From positions 1-25,613 of IMG/VR virus record IMGVR_UViG_3300042465_004132: a DNA stretch of 25,613 nucleotides, one strand, 5' to 3'. Position 1 is the stretch's first letter; the number at the start of each line of letters is the position of its first letter. Positions 19,978 through 25,613 of this stretch are shown in pieces. The notes below the pieces were generated by a model, which saw nothing but the letters and a program-made list of their open reading frames with translations, searched no databases and was not told where the DNA came from. The DNA is from a virus. The translations under genes and the position numbers were made by a program.

Positions 19978-20088
19978 TCCGCACACGCAGATTACTCGGG
20001 ACTCAAAGTAAGTTGGATTAGGAACGGGGATTACTCGGTAGCAATCAGCCGAGTGATTCTCGTTCTTCCATATATCGTTCGGGGTCAT
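19897..20088 (-). CDS. Doubtful 63-aa Cys-containing frame
   Basis: MTPNDIWKNENHSADCYRVI... with SRVICVCGLQGFDNRSNYRT. The CxCG and upstream Cys/His give it a zinc-finger look, and it would be the last gene of the leftward 20801 operon. Against it: no clear ribosome site, 44-nt overlap with the DUF7455-type gene and 81-nt convergent overlap with the well-supported membrane gene. Could be a shadow. Confidence 0.3.
   Translation of the reverse strand: MTPNDIWKNENHSADCYRVIPVPNPTYFESRVICVCGLQGFDNRSNYRTNNYQDKTTQEGNAP
20030..20057. terminator. Hairpin between convergent genes, possible two-way terminator
   Basis: ATTACTCGG (20030-20038) pairs with CCGAGTGAT (20049-20057), 9 bp with one G-U and a 10-nt loop holding the stop of the DUF7455-type gene. 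A second ATTACTCGG copy lies at 19991. No U-tract on either side, so termination is uncertain. Confidence 0.3.
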
Positions 20089-20251
20089 AAATAGTTAGCG
20101 CCTTCGCAAGTAAGTGTGGTTGTAAAGTCTTAGCATGATGTCCACAAAAGTAAAGGTCACCATTTAGAAATGATGCCCCAACTTTAGCCTTGGCTCCACA
20201 TCTGTCACAGGATTCAAATACTTCTAACGGTAATTGAACTGTGGGTGTCAT
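20045..20251 (-). CDS. DUF7455-type zinc-ribbon protein
   Basis: 68 aa. FESCDRCGAKAKVGASFLNG-DLYFCGHHAK is the signature of the actinobacterial DUF7455 family: a C-x2-C pair and a C-x2-H-like CGHH second half forming a treble-clef-type zinc site. Function unknown; widespread in actinobacteria and their phages, so it supports the host guess. The ATG overlaps the upstream stop (ATGA) and has GAGAAG upstream. Third gene of the leftward SOS-box operon. Confidence 0.83.
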   Translation of the reverse strand: MTPTVQLPLEVFESCDRCGAKAKVGASFLNGDLYFCGHHAKTLQPHLLAKALTIYDPERYMEERESLG

Positions 20252-20373
20252 TTTTTCTTCTCAGGTGGATATTTTTCAATCCGCTCGGCAATTCGCCCAT
20301 CTTTGTGAAGTCTTACAATCCAACCTTCTTTAATTTGGATTGGATTAAACGCGCCTCTTTTTTTCTTTGGCAT
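20248..20373 (-). CDS. 41-aa basic microprotein
   Basis: MPKKKRGAFNPIQIKEGWIV... to ...RIEKYPPEKKK. Lysine-rich at both ends, with a small strand-turn-strand centre (EGWIVRLHKDGRIAERIE). The start shares one base with the upstream stop (TAATG) and its stop overlaps the DUF7455-type start (ATGA), so it sits seamlessly in the operon. No family recognised. Confidence 0.65.
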   Translation of the reverse strand: MPKKKRGAFNPIQIKEGWIVRLHKDGRIAERIEKYPPEKKK

Positions 20374-20801
20374 TACTTAAGTCGCCCTGCGTTCGAATCA
20401 TTAACTGGACCTCCGACAATCCAAGCCCTACAAGTGCGAGCGCTGGCACATTTGAAATCGAAAGCCTCGCAATATCCCAACTCACCTGCCTCGGTAACAT
20501 CCCAAGCGGTTTCGCGGGTTTCGCCTTGGGCTAATCCGCCTTCGATACATTGGAGCATCGCTGAGGTTTGAATAAAAGCGGCGCAATTTCCGCATCGCTG
20601 TTTCTTGGCTTCTTCGGCGCTTACGCCCCATTCAGCCCCCATCTTTGCCCAGTAGTCATCATTAGGCTCGGACGGGTTTAACGGACCGTACAGAGCCGTT
20701 TGAATGGCTTTAGCACGGTTCTCAAGGTTGGCTCTTACATCCTGAGTCGCGGTTGGGCATGAAGCCTTCAAAAGTTTGGCGACTGATGGAGTAAGAGACA
20801 T
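20373..20801 (-). CDS. 142-aa cysteine-rich phage protein, first gene under SOS box
   Basis: Seven cysteines: C15, C70, C73, C85, C111, C118, C124. The pattern RCGNCAAF...MLQCIEGG...GELGYCEAFDFKCASARTCRAW-x4-GP is a conserved module of aquatic phages that I recall from cyanophage and pelagiphage small proteins, where it has no known role. Six cysteines in the second half could hold zinc or an iron-sulfur cluster. The N-terminal part is helical. Weak ribosome site. A near-perfect LexA box lies 18 nt upstream of the ATG, so expression may respond to DNA damage in the host. Confidence 0.8.
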   Translation of the reverse strand: MSLTPSVAKLLKASCPTATQDVRANLENRAKAIQTALYGPLNPSEPNDDYWAKMGAEWGVSAEEAKKQRCGNCAAFIQTSAMLQCIEGGLAQGETRETAWDVTEAGELGYCEAFDFKCASARTCRAWIVGGPVNDSNAGRLK

Positions 20802-20818
20802 GGCATAAGGGTATCAGG

Positions 20819-20832
20819 CGAACAAATGTTCG
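20819..20832. promoter_or_regulatory. LexA/SOS box
   Basis: CGAAC-AAAT-GTTCG is a perfect 5-bp inverted repeat with 4-bp spacer that fits the Gram-positive/actinobacterial LexA consensus CGAACRNRYGTTCG at every position. It lies between the divergent genes at 20801 (-) and 20910 (+), 17 nt before the former's start. Confidence 0.7.
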
Positions 20833-20864
20833 AAAAAAATAGTTGTTAAATTGGGATGATTTCT

Positions 20865-20884
20865 AACCCCCGTTGTGTTATACT
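20865..20884 (+). promoter_or_regulatory. Conserved operator/promoter (site 10)
   Basis: AACCCCCGTT-G-TGT-TATACT: element 865-874, extended -10 at 876-884. It heads the 20910-21547 pair. The LexA box is 33 bp upstream. Confidence 0.7.
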
Positions 20885-20909
20885 GGTGTTGTAAGAGAGA
20901 GGAAATAAC

Positions 20910-21140
20910 ATGGGGATTCAAATAGAAAACAACGAGATATTAGATTTCGTTGAATATGTAGATAGTTTCTACAACCCTGTAACTGGTGTTTTCCCAATCA
21001 AGGGAGCAACTGTTAAAGCAATTACAGAGGCAGTTAAAACTTACATCGGCGAGGCTTCAACTTGGGGCGACGGCGATAGCGTTGATAGAGAGTTCGTCAG
21101 AGACATCATCATCAAAAATGGAGGGGAGATAATCAAATGA
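20910..21140 (+). CDS. 76-aa small acidic protein
   Basis: MGIQIENNEILDFVEYVDSF... with FYNPVTGVFPIKGATVKAIT and VDREFVRDIIIKNGGEIIK. Helical and acidic, with no motif. ATG follows GAGAGGAA. Stop overlaps the next start (ATGA). Function unknown. Confidence 0.78.
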   Translation: MGIQIENNEILDFVEYVDSFYNPVTGVFPIKGATVKAITEAVKTYIGEASTWGDGDSVDREFVRDIIIKNGGEIIK

Positions 21141-21547
21141 GTACAAGTGACTATCTAAACGAAGGCGGTTCAATAGTTGTTGAGCCTGAAAAGCGAGAAG
21201 TCAAAGTAGGAGACATCTTCTACACATCATGGGGCTACGACCAAACGAATGTCGAGTTCTACAAAGTAGTTCGCGCTACAAAATCATCTGTATGGATTCA
21301 GCAAACAGGTCAGACTCGAGAAGATGCGACTTACGGCGGTGGCGATTACTGGACAACTAAATCAACAGGTGAGGTCAAGGGTCGTGCGGTTTACAACAGC
21401 GAGACAGGCGACTACGACATCAAGTTTCCGCCAATCACTCAGCACCGTATTCAGTATGGCTACGGTGACCCCGCCATCAGAATCAACTCCGTGGTGAACG
21501 GGTGGCTATGGGACGGTCAGCCAAAACAGGCTTCAACTGGTCACTAA
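21137..21547 (+). CDS. 136-aa conserved phage protein (WGYDQTN type)
   Basis: The core VKVGDIFYTSWGYDQTNVEF-YKVV is a motif I know from many phage and plasmid small proteins (a small beta-barrel-like domain, role unknown). The C-terminal part repeats the theme with YGYGDPAIRINSVVNGWLWDG. No catalytic residues evident. Start overlaps the previous stop (ATGA). It ends just before the next conserved promoter. Confidence 0.8.
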   Translation: MSTSDYLNEGGSIVVEPEKREVKVGDIFYTSWGYDQTNVEFYKVVRATKSSVWIQQTGQTREDATYGGGDYWTTKSTGEVKGRAVYNSETGDYDIKFPPITQHRIQYGYGDPAIRINSVVNGWLWDGQPKQASTGH

Positions 21548-21561
21548 TAGATTAGATTATT

Positions 21562-21581
21562 AACCCCAGTAGTGATATACT
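21562..21581 (+). promoter_or_regulatory. Conserved operator/promoter (site 11)
   Basis: AACCCCAGTA-G-TGA-TATACT: element 562-571, extended -10 at 573-581. It heads the four-gene set 21609-22916. Confidence 0.7.
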
Positions 21582-21608
21582 GGACTTGTTCTCAGAGAGG
21601 GGAATAAA

Positions 21609-21980
21609 ATGAGTAAATATGAAATCGAATCAAGTGGCAAAACTGTTACAACTGTTCATCACGAAGCAAACACTTGGCTTAGTTTTTCAACTGAGGAAAA
21701 CCCAGTCAAGGTGTCAATCTTCGACAAGGAGTATTTCTTAAACTGGGTCTCAATCGAGACTGTTTGGGAAGAGGGCGCTTACATTCCCGAGGCTTACATC
21801 AAGGTAAGTTATGTATCTATCTTGAAGAGCGGTAAGGCTGGAGAAGCCTACGACTCAAGGGAATTCAGCATCACAGATATTGGCAAGTGGATTAAGGGCG
21901 AGGAAGATTTATTCAAGTCAATCTTCAAGCAACACGCTAAAACTGTTCAAAGCATCATCCAAGAAAAGGCGGTGGCATAA
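21609..21980 (+). CDS. 123-aa small phage protein
   Basis: MSKYEIESSGKTVTTVHHEA... with VKVSIFDKEYFLNWVSIETV and a C-terminal helix DIGKWIKGEEDLFKSIFKQH. Beta-rich front, helical end, no enzyme motif. Ribosome site GAGAGGGG. The next gene starts on the base after its stop. Function unknown. Confidence 0.78.
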   Translation: MSKYEIESSGKTVTTVHHEANTWLSFSTEENPVKVSIFDKEYFLNWVSIETVWEEGAYIPEAYIKVSYVSILKSGKAGEAYDSREFSITDIGKWIKGEEDLFKSIFKQHAKTVQSIIQEKAVA

Positions 21981-22337
21981 ATGGGGTGGGATGTAACTCA
22001 GGTCAGTAGCAGAATCACTACCAAGAAATTTATTAACTGGTATCTCAAAAGCACCTACGATGGTGTTTACGAGCCAGTTAAAATCTTCGAGGGTAAGAAT
22101 GAACATGGGCAAAAGGCTTTCTATGTAGCCCTAAAGAAACTCGAGGACAACTCAATCTTTGCGACTGTCTTTCTGACTCGTCGCAAGAATGGTTCCGTGG
22201 CTGTAAAGGTCTTAGGAGAATCAGAGCAACCTTTTTACTACGAGGCTCCTGAATCATTCATCAATGTTCTAACTCCAGCAAAAACTCTTGAGGGTGCTTG
22301 GTGGAGAAACCGATGCCTAGAGAAAGAGGTCGCATAA
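21981..22337 (+). CDS. 118-aa MGW-type phage protein (DUF6927-like)
   Basis: Begins MGWDVTQVSSRITTKKFINW and ends ...FYYEAPESFINVLTPAKTLE-GAWWRNRCLEKE. The MGW start and the closing PxxxL...WRxxC text resemble the DUF6927 group of phage and host-encoded small proteins with unknown role. The middle is beta-stranded (QKAFYVALKKLEDNSIFATV). Follows the previous stop with no gap; a weak purine-rich site lies upstream. Confidence 0.75.
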   Translation: MGWDVTQVSSRITTKKFINWYLKSTYDGVYEPVKIFEGKNEHGQKAFYVALKKLEDNSIFATVFLTRRKNGSVAVKVLGESEQPFYYEAPESFINVLTPAKTLEGAWWRNRCLEKEVA

Positions 22338-22338
22338 A

Positions 22339-22734
22339 ATGGGGTACACACATTACTTTAATTTCATCGAGGAACCATCCCGTGAGAAGTTCATTGAGTT
22401 CGCTGAAGGCGTCAAGCAATTAGTGGCTACTGCTCAAGAGGCAGGAATCGAGATTGCCGATGAAGAGTACGGCGATGACAAAATTGTATTCAATGGAGTC
22501 GGAGCCAACTCTCATGAAACTTTCTATGTGAGCGCCGATGGGGTTGATTTCAACTTCTGTAAGACTGCTCAAAAGCCTTACGACACAGCGGTGACTGCTT
22601 CGCTAATCCTTGCCAAGAAAATCTTTGGAGACAATATCAAAATCTCCAGCGATGGCGACTGGTCAGATTGGGAAAGCGGACAACTGCTCTACGAATCTGT
22701 TTACAACATCCAGCCTGAGAACATCTTAGTTTGA
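22339..22734 (+). CDS. 131-aa MGYTHYF-family phage protein
   Basis: Begins MGYTHYFNF and carries FNFCKTAQKPYDTAVTASLI and ISSDGDWSDWESGQLLY, the three landmarks of a widespread phage and mobile-element family of unknown function. One base separates it from the previous stop. Its stop overlaps the next start (TTGA). No membrane segment. Confidence 0.82.
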   Translation: MGYTHYFNFIEEPSREKFIEFAEGVKQLVATAQEAGIEIADEEYGDDKIVFNGVGANSHETFYVSADGVDFNFCKTAQKPYDTAVTASLILAKKIFGDNIKISSDGDWSDWESGQLLYESVYNIQPENILV

Positions 22735-22916
22735 GCAACGAGATACTTAACGACCTAGTGGATGAGTATGGCAAGGGGATTCTCTCGTCATCTCATCCAC
22801 ATACAGGTTTAACTCTTAGGCAATGTCAGATTTTGTATAACAAGTACGGGCTTGAAAAAGGTACCGAGATAGTTAAAAGGTGGAAGAAGTTAAACGCTTT
22901 GAGAGACCTTAAGTAA
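22731..22916 (+). CDS. 61-aa helical small protein (TTG start)
   Basis: Starts at TTG 22731-22733, overlapping the previous stop (TTGA), sequence SNEILNDLVDEYGKGILSSS... with LTLRQCQILYNKYGLEKGTE and IVKRWKKLNALRDLK. Likely three helices. No nearby ATG offers an alternative and the ribosome site is weak, so expression depends on coupling. It overlaps the convergent nuclease-like gene by 27 nt. Function unknown. Confidence 0.65.
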   Translation: MSNEILNDLVDEYGKGILSSSHPHTGLTLRQCQILYNKYGLEKGTEIVKRWKKLNALRDLK

Positions 22917-23267
22917 ATCTGCGACTGTAATTGTGAATCCCTTGGTTGAATACTCAGGGCGATTCATCTCGCGCCTTACCCCGTAAAACGCAACTGCCTT
23001 GCTAACTCTTTCGGTAGGTACTGTTAGCACGGAATCTTCAAGGATGAATGACCAATGGCTCGCCTTGGTTGTACTGATACCCGATGCGTACCAGCAAGCA
23101 AGGACATCTGACCAGCACTCGGTTTCAATATAGAGATTGCCTGTTTCTTTCCAGCGCCTATCTCGCTTCACTTCAACTGTTTCAATCGGTGCGGTTAATA
23201 GTGAATTAACTATAACCTCGCCCTCTTGCCCAAAGCGTAAATCTAAATCCCAATCAGAGCGACTCAT
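22890..23267 (-). CDS. PD-(D/E)XK nuclease-like protein
   Basis: 125 aa. SDWDLDLRFGQEGEVIVNSL, then IETVEVKRDRRWKETGNLYI-ETEC give the pattern D...E32-x-K34...(T)GNxxIE found in small phage PD-(D/E)XK-fold proteins that cut DNA or resolve junctions. Catalytic Asp D9, or possibly D7, E32 and K34 are candidates. The rest (WSDVLACWYASGIST, VADLLKVSQ) is generic. The start is ATG 23267 (MSRSDWDL), overlapping the terL stop (ATGA) with GGGGA upstream; a start 12 nt earlier is less likely. Downstream of terminase it may trim branched DNA before packaging, by inference. Confidence 0.75.
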   Translation of the reverse strand: MSRSDWDLDLRFGQEGEVIVNSLLTAPIETVEVKRDRRWKETGNLYIETECWSDVLACWYASGISTTKASHWSFILEDSVLTVPTERVSKAVAFYGVRREMNRPEYSTKGFTITVADLLKVSQSV

Positions 23268-24865
23268 AATGTTCCCCATTGATTTGATTGCCCAATAGAT
23301 ATTGGCGCAATGTTTTGAATAACTGAACGGTTTTCGTAGAGCGCTAATAATATCGCTTCAGCGCGGTCAGGAGAAGCAACGCCTCGTTTCTTCATGTCTA
23401 CCTTCGACTCGATAACAACTCGACCCGATGCGTCCGATGTATATGTTGGACCTGCCATTTGAGATAGCACGAACCTATCTACATTCAATCTAATATCCTG
23501 TTTGCCGTCTTTAGGTTGAACCATCTGCCGAGCGTTCCACCACATCTCTGCTCTTTGATTCTTGAACTTGGCTTGGTCTTTAGGCTTCTCGGCTACATTG
23601 ACTGCGATGATGTCCGCGGGTAACTGGCGCTCCTTGACCCATCTGTCCAACATGGAGACAACGCCCCAACCTAATCCGATGGTATCGACTTTGACTCGAA
23701 CTCTGTCCCGTACTTCTCTCTCTTGATGAATCTTGATACAGGCTTCAACCTCTCGCATTACTACACCAGCGACATCAACTGCGTTAGCATTTTGCTTACC
23801 CGATGAGCGATGAACGATGCTTACTGCTCCGCCATCTAATCGAGCAATAACAAATTCATCTCCACCATCTGAAGCAATATCAACTCCAAGTTTAATTATC
23901 TTTGATTCAATCGGCTCTTCATTCTCTGTTGCCATCTCAGCCCACGCGAACGGAATGACCTTGCCTGTACTCGACTTAGGGAACTGCGCCATGACACGGG
24001 CTTCAACGAATGGAGAATCCTCACCGAATTCAGAAATGACATCAGCAACCCATGTTTCATCAACAAGGTGCGTTCTCACTTCATGCTCTTCAATGTAATC
24101 AGGACAAGCGCGACACCTGCCAGTTGCCTCACCCGTAAAGTTTGGTGTGTCATAAGCGCTAATCGGAATAATGTTATAGAGCGGACTCGAACAGATTCGC
24201 TCGAACCAAGTTTGCTCTGTATCTGTTGGCGGGTTACCAAGTACGAGAAGTTTGGTATTGCCACCCGTCATAAGAGATTCAAGCGCTCCGCCGATTGTGT
24301 CGGATAAACCTCCAGCCTCATCAACTACTACGAGCAAGTTAGGTGCGTGGATACCTTGAACCGCTGTTTCATCATGAGCGCTTGGACTAAATCCATATCC
24401 AACTACGGTGCCATTTATTTTCCATTGAACTGTATCGGCTTCCCCAGGCAGGTTATGTTTAGCATGAACTCTTCTAATATGCGGCCACATAATGTTTCGA
24501 ACTTGTCGGTGTGTAGTCGCTGTTGTAATTGCTACGGCGGTACCTGCGGGATGTGTAGATAACCACCACGCTACCGCTCTCGCGGCAAGGTGAGATTTCC
24601 CAGGCGCGTGACAAGCGGGAACTACTGTTCTTTTATTTAATGTTAATGAAGTCAGAATCTCTTTTTGTTTACTCCAAAGAGTTTCGCCTAATCCTTGCTC
24701 AACGAATCCAACGGGGTCGTTCTGCCATCTAGCCCAAGGGTTATCTAACTCAGCATCAAGGATGACCAGTAAAGCGTGACGCTCTTCAGGTGTGAGCATG
24801 GCAAGCAACTCGGCTTGCTTCATTGAATCACTTTCGAGGAACTTATCGAGAAGTCTCTCGGTCAT
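23264..24865 (-). CDS. terL: Terminase large subunit
   Basis: 533 aa. It packages DNA into the head: an N-terminal ATPase pumps and a C-terminal RNase H-like nuclease cuts concatemers. ATPase: ACHAPGKSH (84-92, Walker A), LLVVVDEAGG (177-186, Walker B with D182/E183) and LVLGNPPT (207-214, coupling motif). Nuclease: LGVDIASDGGDE (D329), VKVDTIGLGWGV (D394) and ASPDRAEAILLAL (D500) give the metal-binding acidic trio. A CxxC pair (251-254) lies in the linker. Full length. Starts 3 nt after the small subunit stop. Unusually for the strand order, the portal gene is not next but about 16 kb further on. Confidence 0.96.
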   Translation of the reverse strand: MTERLLDKFLESDSMKQAELLAMLTPEERHALLVILDAELDNPWARWQNDPVGFVEQGLGETLWSKQKEILTSLTLNKRTVVPACHAPGKSHLAARAVAWWLSTHPAGTAVAITTATTHRQVRNIMWPHIRRVHAKHNLPGEADTVQWKINGTVVGYGFSPSAHDETAVQGIHAPNLLVVVDEAGGLSDTIGGALESLMTGGNTKLLVLGNPPTDTEQTWFERICSSPLYNIIPISAYDTPNFTGEATGRCRACPDYIEEHEVRTHLVDETWVADVISEFGEDSPFVEARVMAQFPKSSTGKVIPFAWAEMATENEEPIESKIIKLGVDIASDGGDEFVIARLDGGAVSIVHRSSGKQNANAVDVAGVVMREVEACIKIHQEREVRDRVRVKVDTIGLGWGVVSMLDRWVKERQLPADIIAVNVAEKPKDQAKFKNQRAEMWWNARQMVQPKDGKQDIRLNVDRFVLSQMAGPTYTSDASGRVVIESKVDMKKRGVASPDRAEAILLALYENRSVIQNIAPISIGQSNQWGTL

Positions 24866-24868
24866 GGC

Positions 24869-25387
24869 TTAAGCGCTCTTTGTCTTACGGGACTCGAGGA
24901 CTTTGGCTATCTTCTCTTGAAGTTCTCCCATGGTGACTGTAACTCTTACCTCTGACACGGAATGAGATAGAACTTCTTGCTTATCTATCCGACCAAAATC
25001 TTCAGGGACTTGACGCTCTAACCACCAAGCGGATGCTTTCCAATCTCCTTGACTCGCCGCACTTGATACGACTGCCACCTTTTTAGCGATTGCTTCCGCT
25101 CGCGCCCGTGTGAGAGACTCCAAAAAATTCAAATATATTTTCTCCTCGGGTTTAGGTTTAGCATCAGGAAGCGTCGCCAACCTATCCCGCTCTACCATTC
25201 CACGGCTCATCCAGTTATAGAAAGTGGACTCAGCAATGTTTACCATCGCTACCGCTTTGTTTACTGGCAAGCCAAGCACAATCAGGTTCAGCAACTCTTC
25301 GCGCCTAACATCATCAAGGAGAACCGTTGTTCCTTTAGGTCGCCCCTTGGGTTTAGCGGGTTGCTTCTTTACTACTGCCGTTGCCAC
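24869..25387 (-). CDS. terS: Terminase small subunit (HTH)
   Basis: 172 aa from GTG 25385-25387, with AGGAG 5 nt upstream; an ATG 45 nt earlier lies inside the previous gene and is not preferred. Basic N-terminus (KKQPAKPKGRPKGTTVL), then a helix-turn-helix: REELLNLIVLGLPVNKAVAM-VNIAESTFYNWMSRG. A helical oligomerisation part follows (YLNFLESLTRARAEAIAKKV, GDWKASAWWLERQVPEDFGR). It binds the packaging site and hands DNA to TerL. Next to terL with 3 nt spacing, and overlapping the 42-aa gene upstream by one base (TAGTG). Confidence 0.9.
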   Translation of the reverse strand: MATAVVKKQPAKPKGRPKGTTVLLDDVRREELLNLIVLGLPVNKAVAMVNIAESTFYNWMSRGMVERDRLATLPDAKPKPEEKIYLNFLESLTRARAEAIAKKVAVVSSAASQGDWKASAWWLERQVPEDFGRIDKQEVLSHSVSEVRVTVTMGELQEKIAKVLESRKTKSA

Positions 25388-25515
25388 TAGAACTCCTGCC
25401 CTATGTACCAAAATCCTAAGTCGATACTCCAATGGTATTTATCGATTGAGAAACCAAGGGCGAATCCACTTACGCGTCCCCAAGCAAACCAGTACCGTCC
25501 TATTTTCTTTTCCAT
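25387..25515 (-). CDS. 42-aa aromatic-rich microprotein before terminase
   Basis: MEKKIGRYWFAWGRVSGFAL... to ...DLGFWYIGQEF. Eleven of 42 residues are aromatic. The alternating pattern FALGFSIDKYHWSIDLGFWYIG suggests a small beta-sheet, possibly membrane-associated. I recall similar F/W-rich microproteins beside replication or terminase genes in other phages. The start is ATG 25513-25515; its stop shares a base with the terS start and its last codons hold the terS ribosome site, so it is a leader of the packaging operon. Confidence 0.7.
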   Translation of the reverse strand: MEKKIGRYWFAWGRVSGFALGFSIDKYHWSIDLGFWYIGQEF

Positions 25516-25519
25516 GTCT

Positions 25520-25613
25520 TTATTCTACCTCGGTTGTACAAGCCTCAATAGGTATAAATAATAACTCAGCAATATCTTTCCAACCATAAATTGAATTAGC
25601 CCATTCGTTTAAG
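25520..25613 (-). CDS. C-terminal part of a gene cut by window edge
   Basis: An open leftward frame enters from the right edge and ends with TAA at 25520-25522: LNEWANSIYGWKDIAELLFI then PIEACTTEVE. Only 30 residues are visible, acidic at the end. It stops 4 nt before the 42-aa gene, so it probably belongs to the same operon. Not enough to assign. Confidence 0.55.
   Translation of the reverse strand, partial: LNEWANSIYGWKDIAELLFIPIEACTTEVE

Noticed and set aside
23817-24098. 93-aa plus-strand frame inside the terminase gene
   Set aside because: Antisense to the conserved nuclease domain of TerL, no ribosome site.

Overview
The window looks like about half of a tailed double-stranded DNA phage genome. 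Head-packaging genes (small and large terminase, a Mu gp29-like portal, a Mu F-like head protein) fix it as a phage. Two WhiB-like proteins (a family confined to Actinobacteria and their phages), a DUF7455-type zinc protein, an actinobacterial-type LexA box (CGAAC-N4-GTTCG) and frequent leaderless-looking promoters point to an actinobacterial host. Base composition looks moderate (mid-40s % GC by eye), which would suit a low-GC freshwater actinobacterium better than a mycobacterium or streptomycete. The host assignment is an inference. No integrase, tRNA, CRISPR array or insertion sequence was seen.

Layout. (1) 1-7398, leftward: a head module read as 51-aa protein, portal, Mu F-like protein, then three large proteins (305, 615, 544 aa). 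These three carry ADP-ribosyltransferase, GNAT and RelA/SpoT-like domains and share a short histidine-rich tag, KHG(D/E)HDQSxHG(S/N)W, in four copies. (2) 7433-9606, leftward: a small protein, SSB, two WhiB-like proteins from overlapping genes, small proteins and a membrane-anchored lytic transglycosylase-like protein. (3) 9607-9951: gene-free, with a row of perfect inverted repeats that suggests a structured RNA or a replication or packaging site. (4) 9952-12518, leftward: small genes, including a five-gene chain joined by ATGA overlaps that holds a second, different ADP-ribosyltransferase-like protein. (5) 12628-15143, rightward: a secreted lectin/fibronectin-III/proline-rich protein and a two-helix membrane protein. 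(6) 15091-15926, leftward: holin and zinc metallopeptidase. (7) 16117-19977, rightward: small genes, then a histone-deacetylase-family enzyme, a GP88-family protein and an HslV/proteasome-like Ntn hydrolase in tight succession. (8) 19897-20801, leftward: small cysteine-rich genes with a LexA box at their head. (9) 20910-22916, rightward: six small genes typical of phage accessory regions. (10) 22890-25613, leftward: PD-(D/E)XK-like nuclease, large and small terminase, and small proteins.

Regulation. A pseudo-palindromic element, AACCC(C/T)NGTT, lies just upstream of, or overlaps, an (often extended) -10 box at eleven gene starts on both strands. Six of these read AACCC(C/T)NNTN, then 0-1 nt, then TGN (GGG at one), then TATAAT or TATACT, with no recognisable -35. 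This looks like one regulon of the small-gene operons. A second class, in the structural and WhiB region, has a TANNNT box exactly 6 nt from the start codon, as expected for leaderless mRNAs.

The two most unusual features are the tagged effector cassette next to the head genes, which I read as candidate virion-packaged, co-injected host-modifying enzymes, and the deacetylase/GP88/proteasome-like trio.
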